Shown: positions 8,600 through 13,834 of the stretch, one piece after another
Layout: each line of letters opens with the position of its first letter
Position numbering within the stretch: the first letter of the stretch is position 1
Assembly (NCBI RefSeq): GCF_900105355.1
Contig: NZ_FNSC01000001.1
Location: forward strand, 3,410,001-3,474,000
Direction: 5' to 3'
Length of the DNA stretch: 64,000 nt
Origin: Pseudomonas anguilliseptica
Lineage (GTDB): Bacteria > Pseudomonadota > Gammaproteobacteria > Pseudomonadales > Pseudomonadaceae
Position numbers and translations under genes: made by a program
The notes under the pieces: generated by a model
The model's database searches: none
What the model saw: only the letters and a program-made list of their open reading frames with translations
What the model was told of the DNA's origin: nothing

Positions 8600-8774
8600 G
8601 GCGCTGCCTCCGGCGATTGCGTGCCTTGCGGGCGGCGCGGCGAGCAGCTGCCACACCCGACTTGCCGGGGCGCACCTGGGGCCACTCCTGCAGATAACGG
8701 ACACTGGACATCCAGGGCCTTGGCAGCAGATCGGCGATGGCCACCAGGAGGCGGCCGAACAGGCAGCGCATCAT
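8586..8774 (-). CDS. small basic protein in the lysis cassette
   Basis: A 62-codon frame beginning with two consecutive ATGs (8774, 8771). It overlaps the holin stop (ATGA) upstream and the Rz-like start downstream. The product begins hydrophobic (MRCLFGRLLVAIADLLPRPW) and ends very basic (RRAARKARNRRRQRHGRA). I do not recognise it. The tight overlaps on both sides argue that it is translated; an accessory lysis or membrane function is a guess. Confidence 0.5.
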   Translation of the reverse strand: MMRCLFGRLLVAIADLLPRPWMSSVRYLQEWPQVRPGKSGVAAARRAARKARNRRRQRHGRA

Positions 8775-8989
8775 TGTGGCGGCTCCTGTTCCGGCCCCTG
8801 CTTGACCAGGCGGGCGATAAACAGCAAGCAGGCCAGCACGCTGTTGAGGGTGGCGTAGGCAGTCGGGGACAGTTGCGCCTGCCAGATCGGCAGCAGCGTG
8901 ACCTGCAGGAAGCCAAACAGAGCGATCAGCGCCGCCAGTTGCACGCTGTAGAAGGTGTGGCAACGACGCCACTCGGCGATCAGCTTCAT
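8771..8989 (-). CDS. phage holin-like membrane protein
   Basis: A 72-residue protein with two membrane segments: SVQLAALIALFGFLQVTLL and ATLNSVLACLLFIARLV, joined by a short loop, with a charged N-terminus (MKLIAEWRRCH). Size, topology and location between the endolysin and spanin genes indicate a holin of the type found in Pseudomonas and Burkholderia prophages. It would make membrane holes that start lysis. It overlaps the endolysin gene by 4 bp. Confidence 0.75.
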   Translation of the reverse strand: MKLIAEWRRCHTFYSVQLAALIALFGFLQVTLLPIWQAQLSPTAYATLNSVLACLLFIARLVKQGPEQEPPQ

Positions 8990-9483
8990 GCCGCCACCGC
9001 CTTGCCGTGCTGTACACCGGGCACGATGCCAGCCAAGGCCAGGCCATCAACGATGATTGTGTCGCCGTACCAGGCACCACCTGGCAGCGGCCCTGGGCCG
9101 TTCTCGTGGCGGATGATGGCCAGCACCAGGGTGCGCATCGTTTCGTAGCGGTAGACGTCGACGGTCTCGTCGTCGGGGCCTACGCCCAGTGCGCTGGCTA
9201 CAACTTTGACATAAGCGCTGGTGTCGTTTTCAACAGCCGGGGCCCAGCGCTCGATGAACTCGCGCACTGAGTCAATGCGGCTGCCGTCTTTGGCGCGGCG
9301 CTTATCTTGGTAAGTGATCAAAACCCGAGCGATGGCACGGACACCCCAACGAGGGCCGTTGAACACGACAAAGCGAGGATCGCCACTCTGGTCAGTGGCC
9401 TGTCCCTGCCAACGCACACCGGCCACGCGGTCGATGTTGCCAGGGTTGAAGTTGCGGATACCGCGAGGGGTTTCAGGTCGCAT
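8986..9483 (-). CDS. putative endolysin / virion-associated lysis protein
   Basis: A 165-residue protein beginning MRPETPRGIRNFNPGNI. This RGIRNxNPGNI start is typical of phage structural/lysozyme-like proteins placed ahead of the holin. The body contains GPRWGVRAIARVLITYQDK and ends with a Gly-rich region. No signal peptide is seen. AGGAGG lies 6 bases before ATG 9483. As the first gene of the lysis block it probably degrades peptidoglycan, but I cannot point to a proven catalytic residue. Confidence 0.65.
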   Translation of the reverse strand: MRPETPRGIRNFNPGNIDRVAGVRWQGQATDQSGDPRFVVFNGPRWGVRAIARVLITYQDKRRAKDGSRIDSVREFIERWAPAVENDTSAYVKVVASALGVGPDDETVDVYRYETMRTLVLAIIRHENGPGPLPGGAWYGDTIIVDGLALAGIVPGVQHGKAVAA

Positions 9484-9532
9484 AGCGCCTCCTGCTGCTG
9501 GGCGCTCAGGAAGACCGAGCGCCAGAAACGAA

Positions 9533-9556
9533 CACGCCGCCATAATCGGCGGCGTG
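9533..9556 (-). terminator. GC-rich hairpin between accessory gene and lysis block
   Basis: CACGCCGCC and GGCGGCGTG form a perfect 9-bp stem around a 6-base loop. It lies 38 bp past the stop of the leftward lipoprotein gene and before the endolysin gene, followed by a moderately T-rich stretch. It may end transcripts from the repressor side, or be a leader hairpin of the lysis transcript. Confidence 0.5.
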
Positions 9557-9567
9557 CTGCAGGAGGG

Positions 9568-9586
9568 CTTTTAATCCGGTTTAAAG
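9568..9586 (-). promoter_or_regulatory. AT-rich imperfect palindrome, copy 2 of CTTTTAATNNNNTTTAAAG
   Basis: The + strand reads CTTTTAATCCGGTTTAAAG, 85 bp upstream of the endolysin start, where a late promoter is expected. On the transcribed strand, copies 1 and 2 share the longer CTCTTTAAACCSGATTAAAAG. The role as a late promoter or activator site is inferred from position and conservation. Confidence 0.5.
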
Positions 9587-9593
9587 AGGAGTC

Positions 9594-10118
9594 TTAGATG
9601 ATCCCGCTGCAGAATCGAGCTGCGTGTTTGGCATTGCTATCGTCAGTGCAGTATTCCCGCACGATAGATGCACCGGCCGGATTCAAGAACTCGATATTGT
9701 CCATCAGCTCCAGGAGATCCCAGTTAGTGAACTGGCCTGTTTCATAGTTCACCTTTTTGACCTCATCCATCTTGAACGCCAGCTGGATGACAGGTGAGTC
9801 CTTTTCGTTGCCATACTTATCAACCAACTTACCGTTAAGCGTAAACGCAACTACATCAGGGTTTTGCTCAGGGAAGTACTTGATCAGTTTTGGCAATATC
9901 CTGTTCGCTTCGTCGGATGCCATAAAGAAAAAAGACGCCCCGTCGTAGCCCATTTTGGAGTCCAGGCTAAACACCAACGCACTCACCCCATCCAGTTGGG
10001 TTGTGGACACGCTGCTGATATGTCGATTGATCTCTTCTAGCGTTTTTGGTGGCGCGTCGCCACAGCCTGAAAGGGCTGAGATGGCCATGACAGCAAATGC
10101 GAGATTCCATTTTTTCAT
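9594..10118 (-). CDS. prophage accessory lipoprotein of unknown function
   Basis: A 174-residue protein with a lysine-bearing signal peptide and lipobox (MKKWNLAFAVMAISALSGC, lipidated Cys 19), so it is probably anchored in the outer or inner membrane. The mature part has no motif I recognise. AAAGGAG lies upstream of ATG 10118; a further 9 in-frame codons upstream are less likely. Lying between the repressor and the lysis block, it is in the usual place for a lysogenic-conversion gene. Roles such as surface exclusion are speculative. Confidence 0.7.
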   Translation of the reverse strand: MKKWNLAFAVMAISALSGCGDAPPKTLEEINRHISSVSTTQLDGVSALVFSLDSKMGYDGASFFFMASDEANRILPKLIKYFPEQNPDVVAFTLNGKLVDKYGNEKDSPVIQLAFKMDEVKKVNYETGQFTNWDLLELMDNIEFLNPAGASIVREYCTDDSNAKHAARFCSGII

Positions 10119-10135
10119 GCTGATACTCCTTTCAA

Positions 10136-10834
10136 TCAAAACCAAAGACCGCCAACAAGCAGCCCAAATATAAAAAGGCCCGCTGCATTCCAGCGGTAGG
10201 TGATCAGAAACTCCCTCAGTTCCATCTTCGACGCCGTGGGCGGGGCCGCACTTGCCACAACTGGCTTGGCCTCGAACTGCAAGATGAACTCCAGCACCTT
10301 GGGCAGTTCCGAGCGCTTGAGCAGGTTGAGCTGGGTACGCCCGAAGGTAAGCTCACAGAAATTGCTCAACGCATGCCGAGCATCTTTTTCGTCAGCCGCC
10401 CGCAGGATTTTGGAGATCAGTCTCTTCCTATCGGCCTCTTCCTGCAGGCGCTCAAGTCGTGCCTGGATAACACCCTTGGCCTGGACAAACTGGGTCGCGG
10501 TTACCTCGTCCAGACCGGTCACGCTGAGCTGGGTGTGCACCTCACGCCAGACATCACGCGGATCATCCCCCAGCTCTTCGCACTGAGCACGCAGTTGATG
10601 CAATTCCTTGCGCTGGGCCGGCAGCAGGGCTCGCTCATCCACCCGCTCACCGATGGTGAGCTGGGTACCAAAATTGATGTTGCCTGTGTTGGTCTTGGTC
10701 TTGGTCTTGATCTTGATGCCAGGCAGTGAAGTAGGTTGTTTACCATCGCCCCGGCTGTCGAAGTTGAACTCGTAGAGGTCGCGGCCCGCGACTCTATTTT
10801 TCTCGCCATCTACCTCAATGTCATTGTCGCTCAC
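10136..10834 (-). CDS. tail-anchored protein with NxxAGRD motif, unknown function
   Basis: A 232-residue protein starting at GTG 10834, 7 bases after a perfect AAGGAG; the longer frame runs into the repressor gene. Residues 13–19 are NRVAGRD, the same motif as at the end of the upstream repressor (NKTAGRD). Then come a KTKTKTNTGN polar stretch, a charged helical middle (about 55–190) and one membrane segment at the very C-terminus (AAGLFIFGLLVGGLWF). It could be a membrane-tethered accessory or immunity protein. No family recognised. Confidence 0.7.
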   Translation of the reverse strand: MSDNDIEVDGEKNRVAGRDLYEFNFDSRGDGKQPTSLPGIKIKTKTKTNTGNINFGTQLTIGERVDERALLPAQRKELHQLRAQCEELGDDPRDVWREVHTQLSVTGLDEVTATQFVQAKGVIQARLERLQEEADRKRLISKILRAADEKDARHALSNFCELTFGRTQLNLLKRSELPKVLEFILQFEAKPVVASAAPPTASKMELREFLITYRWNAAGLFIFGLLVGGLWF

Positions 10835-10844
10835 GAACTGCTCC

Positions 10845-11261
10845 TTACTCGTGATAGTCCCTACCTGCTGTCTTATTTCCCGAGCCGGTGACCACAACGC
10901 CACCGCCACTCTTAGCTGGCTTCTTCGCTACATCACCTGTCAGCAGGGATGCGAGTAGCTGCTTTTTCTTGGCTGCACTGAGCCCGCGATAGCTGTCGAG
11001 CAGCAACTGCTCGTCGGGAGGGAGTTGCGGGGTCGCACCGACTGAACGCTGCCCTGTCAGGACGAATACCACATCGACTCCGGTAACTGCCAAGCGGCCG
11101 ATTAACTCTGCAGTAGCTCGCTTTCTACCTGAACAAACATCGCGCAAACCCTGACTAGTTGATTCGCCGATAACTCGCGAGGCGTCCGCAAGCGAAAGCC
11201 CGAGACGGTCAAGCTCATCGCGCAGGTGGATGTGTATAGCTTCCACTGAATTGCTTGGCAC
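10845..11261 (-). CDS. putative prophage repressor (helix-turn-helix)
   Basis: A 138-residue protein starting at GTG 11261. The N-terminal 70 residues look like a helix-turn-helix of the XRE/Cro type (LSLADASRVIGESTSQGLRDVCSGRKRATAELIG is the region, residues 18–51). The C-terminus ends VTGSGNKTAGRDYHE. It faces away from the Ner-like gene, the standard position of the lysogeny repressor in Mu-like phages. A palindrome at 11263–11277 touches its start, suggesting autoregulation. It is followed at 11 bp by the tail-anchored gene, with which it probably forms an operon. Confidence 0.75.
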   Translation of the reverse strand: MPSNSVEAIHIHLRDELDRLGLSLADASRVIGESTSQGLRDVCSGRKRATAELIGRLAVTGVDVVFVLTGQRSVGATPQLPPDEQLLLDSYRGLSAAKKKQLLASLLTGDVAKKPAKSGGGVVVTGSGNKTAGRDYHE

Positions 11262-11283
11262 TGTGTAACCCTTACACCATTAT
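11255..11283 (+). promoter_or_regulatory. probable prophage early promoter with operator in the spacer
   Basis: TTGGCA (11255–11260) and CATTAT (11278–11283) are separated by exactly 17 bp. The palindrome GTGTAACCCTTACAC (11263–11277; arms of 6, spacer CCC) fills this spacer. A protein bound there would block rightward early transcription. The same palindrome lies one base upstream of the repressor start codon, so it could also control the repressor. Promoter and operator calls are from sequence only. Confidence 0.6.
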
Positions 11284-11363
11284 TAATCCACACCGTCCCA
11301 CCACGAACGGCAACTAAAGCGGCACCGATACAGGCGCCAGACCCCCTCAAAAGGAGTTCCATC

Positions 11364-11597
11364 ATGGAGCTACGTACCCCAGACCAAGCCCGAGCCGAGC
11401 TGAAAGCCAAGGGCATCTCGATTACCCAATGGGCAATCGCTAACAAGTTCTCGCCCAACCTCGTTTTCGAGGTGCTGGGTGGCCGCAAGAAGTGCGTCCG
11501 TGGCCAGGCTCACGAGATCGCCATCAAGCTCGGCCTCAAGGACGGCGAGATCTGCAAAGACCCGGCTACCGCACTTGAAAGTCGCTTTGTTGCTTGA
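11364..11597 (+). CDS. Ner-like early regulator (BcepMu gp16 family)
   Basis: A 77-residue protein whose core ITQWAIANKFSPNLVFEVLGG, then RKKCVRGQAHEIAIKLGLK, matches the gp16 family of BcepMu-like phages: a small helix-turn-helix protein transcribed divergently from the repressor. It is likely to dampen early and repressor promoters, as Ner does in Mu. AAGGAG lies 8 bases before the ATG. It is the first gene of the rightward early unit. Confidence 0.85.
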   Translation: MELRTPDQARAELKAKGISITQWAIANKFSPNLVFEVLGGRKKCVRGQAHEIAIKLGLKDGEICKDPATALESRFVA

Positions 11598-11605
11598 GGC
11601 CCGCC

Positions 11606-11797
11606 ATGAACCTCTGCGATCAAACCATCCAGTACCTGGGCCAGATGCAACAAGAGTGTCTGCTGGCCAACGGTAAGCAACCGAGAGGCATCACTCTCAG
11701 TGCACCTGGCGAATCATGCGCAGCAAGCGCAGCTCAGCCGTCAGCGTCTCTTGATCTTTCCCTGGCAGCTCCGACAGCCGCTGGAGATCAGCAATGA
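11606..11797 (+). CDS. possible small early protein
   Basis: A 63-codon frame starting at ATG 11606, 8 bases after the Ner-like stop, with GAGG in the right place. The first 30 residues (MNLCDQTIQYLGQMQQECLL...) look like a normal small phage protein; the rest is Ala/Ser-rich and overlaps an opposite-strand frame that looks at least as good. It may be a decayed gene. No family recognised. Confidence 0.4.
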   Translation: MNLCDQTIQYLGQMQQECLLANGKQPRGITLSAPGESCAASAAQPSASLDLSLAAPTAAGDQQ

Positions 11798-11939
11798 GCG
11801 CCGTTTTGTTTACCGCTCCGGTCTTGGTCAAGTGCCCCACCAGCAGGGCAAAAGCCCCTTCTAGAGCCGCCAAGTTGCCGCCTTGCCTGTCCAGCCGCTC
11901 TTGTTCGTCCATCGCGATAGTACCTGTTCTGTCAGTCAA
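11697..11939 (-). CDS. possible small protein antisense to early genes
   Basis: An 80-codon frame starting TTG 11939 (GAGG 4 bases upstream), or 71 codons from ATG 11912. The product is well-formed and helical (NLAALEGAFALLVGHLTKTG, then TALIADLQRLSEL). It runs against the early operon and overlaps the 3' part of the preceding frame. Amino-acid composition favours it over the opposing frame, but both starts have weak ribosome sites. Confidence 0.45.
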   Translation of the reverse strand: MTDRTGTIAMDEQERLDRQGGNLAALEGAFALLVGHLTKTGAVNKTALIADLQRLSELPGKDQETLTAELRLLRMIRQVH

Positions 11940-11953
11940 TTTACCTCATTCAA

Positions 11954-11968
11954 TTGTGCATGGCACAA
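11954..11968. promoter_or_regulatory. perfect palindrome TTGTGCATGGCACAA
   Basis: Six-base arms around ATG, located 70 bp before the next early gene (12039) and just outside the start of the antisense frame. It differs from the operator at 11263. It is a plausible operator for one of the early DNA-binding proteins; there is no direct evidence for binding. Confidence 0.4.
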
Positions 11969-12038
11969 GGCCATTGCCAATGCGCAAACCCGGCCTTTGT
12001 TTGGAAGGCGTTCCAGCACATCAGCGGAGGGCCTTCCA

Positions 12039-12518
12039 ATGACCCCAGCACAATGGAAACGCGTCCAGCCGATCACGCTGCGCGACGCCCTCAAGCTGTG
12101 CCAGCAGCACGCCAAGGAGCGCTTCAACTTCAGCATCGAGCGCATCGCTGCGCTGATGGGCCTGGATGACCACTGGACGCTCTACAAGTGGATCGCCAAC
12201 GGCCGCATGCCGGCTGTGCTGCTCCCGGCTTATGAGCAAGCCTGCGGCATCAACCTGGTCACCCGCTGGCTGGCCGGCAGCGGCGGCAAGCTGCTGATCG
12301 ACGTGCCCACCGGGCGTACCACCAGCGCCCACGACATCCAGACCTTGCAGGCCACCCTCCATGAGGCCACAGGCCAGCTGATGGGCTTCTACTCGGACAA
12401 CGCCGAAGCCAGCGCCACCCTGGCTGCCATCCAGGCCGGCCTTGAAGAGCTGGCTTGGCACCGGGGCAACGTGCAACAGCACGCCCAGCCGCAACTTGAA
12501 CTTGGAGAGAAGCCATGA
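12039..12518 (+). CDS. early phage DNA-binding-like protein
   Basis: A 159-residue protein. The N-terminal half contains LRDALKLCQQHAKERFNFSIERIAALMG and HWTLYKWIANGRMP, a probable helix-turn-helix. The C-terminal half is helical (SAHDIQTLQATLHEATGQLMGF). GGAGG lies 8 bases before ATG 12039; a longer upstream extension has no ribosome site. It is the first of a chain of genes overlapping by 4 bp. It resembles small regulators found before the transposase in BcepMu-type phages; function unknown. Confidence 0.65.
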   Translation: MTPAQWKRVQPITLRDALKLCQQHAKERFNFSIERIAALMGLDDHWTLYKWIANGRMPAVLLPAYEQACGINLVTRWLAGSGGKLLIDVPTGRTTSAHDIQTLQATLHEATGQLMGFYSDNAEASATLAAIQAGLEELAWHRGNVQQHAQPQLELGEKP

Positions 12519-12832
12519 GCAGTGAAGACAAATACACCTCGGACCAGGTGCAGCGGGTGCTACGCGTAGTGCTGGCCCTGGGTGGCAATGAGTTCCGCGG
12601 AATGTTGCTGAAAGAGGTGGCCACCGCCGCCGACTGCACCGAGAGCAATGCCCTGCGTGCTTTGGAAAACCTGCGCACAGCAGGGTTCGCAGAGCGCAGC
12701 GCCTATGACGACAAGCGTTGGATGCTTGGCCCGCGCCTGGTGCAGATCGCTTTTGCCTTCGACAGCGCCCTGCAGAAAGCCAAGCGCGAACTGGACGAGC
12801 GCCGCCAGCGCTTCACCCGTAACCCCAATTAA
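12515..12832 (+). CDS. winged-helix phage protein (IclR-like N-terminal HTH)
   Basis: A 105-residue protein with a winged helix: VQRVLRVVLALGGNEFRGMLLKEVATAADC, then TESNALRALENLRTAGFAER, and a wing strand KRWMLGPRLVQIAF, as in the DNA-binding half of IclR regulators. The effector domain is absent. The start overlaps the preceding stop (ATGA). It probably acts on phage DNA during the early phase. Confidence 0.7.
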   Translation: MSSEDKYTSDQVQRVLRVVLALGGNEFRGMLLKEVATAADCTESNALRALENLRTAGFAERSAYDDKRWMLGPRLVQIAFAFDSALQKAKRELDERRQRFTRNPN

Positions 12833-12844
12833 GAGAGACCACAT

Positions 12845-13834
12845 ATGGCCCGCCAAAAGACCACCACGGAGTTCACTCCCATGGCCGAGATCAGCCCGGA
12901 GGCGTTGCAAGAGGAAGCCGGCACCCTGGGTATGCTCGGTACGATTGCCCAAGGTATGCAGGAGGAGCGCGACCTAGTAAACCAACTGCTCGGCCAGGCA
13001 CAGATGGCTGACGCATATGCCAAATTTTCGGTCACGGTGACCACTTCTAAGCTGGCCTATGTCAAAGAAAACAAGCTGTACCGGGCTTTAAAGGGAATTA
13101 AAAGCGGTCACGGTGACCAGTTCTTAACCGGTACTTGGGAAGAGTTCTGCGATCTGCTAGGCCGCTCGCGTGAGCAAGTAGACCGCGATATCGCCAACCT
13201 CCGCACCTTCGGCGAAGAAGCCCTTGAATCCATGTCTCGCATGGGCATCGGCTATCGCGAGATGCGCCAATACCGACGCCTGCCTGAAGATCAGCAAGCA
13301 GCCCTGATCGAGGTCGCCAAGACCGGTGACAAGGACGCCTTCGTCGAGCTGGCCGAGGAGATCATCACCAAGCATGCCGCCGAGAAGGCCGAGCTGAGCA
13401 AGAAGCTCGAAGACAGCCAGGCCGACTACGACGCTTTGTCGAAAATGGAAGCCGACACCAGCAAGAAGCTGCGTGACACCAAGCTGGAACTGGAGCGCAA
13501 CCTGCTGCGCACGCTGCCCTGGGATGAGCGCATCGCACCGCTGAAGGAAGAGATCACCGCTCGCCAGTGCCTGATCGACGAATCCCTCGCGCGCCACCTG
13601 CAGGCCGTCGACGCCCTGGATGCCTGGCTGACCAATGAGCTGACCTCGCGCCCGGACTACGACCCCGAGTCCCCGGTCGATCTGCCGCCTGAAGCGCTGA
13701 CCGTTCTGGTGCATCTGGAGGATGCCATCCAGCGCACTGCGCACCTGGTGGCAGGTGCCATGAATGACCTGCAGAACCGCTTCGGTGCCGATCTGGCCCA
13801 GGCACGGCAGCACCTGCTGCAAGTAGGCGAGTGA
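12845..13834 (+). CDS. early phage protein with HTH-like core and coiled coil
   Basis: A 329-residue protein. Residues about 75–135 (KENKLYRALKGIKSGHGDQF, then WEEFCDLLGRSREQVDRDIANLR) look like a DNA-binding segment. This is followed by a Glu/Lys-rich coiled coil at about 165–220 and a helical C-terminus. I do not recognise a named family; it recalls plasmid/phage KfrA- or ParB-associated proteins in layout. The CDS itself contains two identical 13-bp palindromes and one AT-rich repeat copy. It directly precedes the transposase gene, whose start overlaps its stop. Confidence 0.6.
   Translation: MARQKTTTEFTPMAEISPEALQEEAGTLGMLGTIAQGMQEERDLVNQLLGQAQMADAYAKFSVTVTTSKLAYVKENKLYRALKGIKSGHGDQFLTGTWEEFCDLLGRSREQVDRDIANLRTFGEEALESMSRMGIGYREMRQYRRLPEDQQAALIEVAKTGDKDAFVELAEEIITKHAAEKAELSKKLEDSQADYDALSKMEADTSKKLRDTKLELERNLLRTLPWDERIAPLKEEITARQCLIDESLARHLQAVDALDAWLTNELTSRPDYDPESPVDLPPEALTVLVHLEDAIQRTAHLVAGAMNDLQNRFGADLAQARQHLLQVGE
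13030..13042. repeat. palindrome GGTCACGGTGACC, copy A
   Basis: Six-base arms around a central G. An identical copy lies 76 bp downstream (13106–13118). Copy A spans the third base of one codon through Val-Thr-Val-Thr, whereas copy B is read Gly-His-Gly-Asp. Conservation in two frames points to selection on the DNA itself, for example as a protein-binding site. Confidence 0.55.
13086..13104. repeat. AT-rich repeat, copy 3, inside a CDS
   Basis: CTTTAAAGGGAATTAAAAG is the reverse complement form of the CTTTTAATNNNNTTTAAAG element found before the protease and lysis blocks. It ends 1 bp before palindrome copy B. In the CDS it is read Leu-Lys-Gly-Ile-Lys. Confidence 0.45.
13106..13118. repeat. 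palindrome GGTCACGGTGACC, copy B
   Basis: Identical to copy A at 13030–13042 but in a different reading frame of the same gene, immediately after the AT-rich repeat copy 3. Confidence 0.55.

Noticed and set aside
7978..8916. A single 312-codon − strand gene across the lysis region
   Set aside because: Only its last 106 codons (from 8298) make sense, as the Rz1-like lipoprotein; the earlier part is Arg/Pro-rich shadow of the Rz and holin genes.
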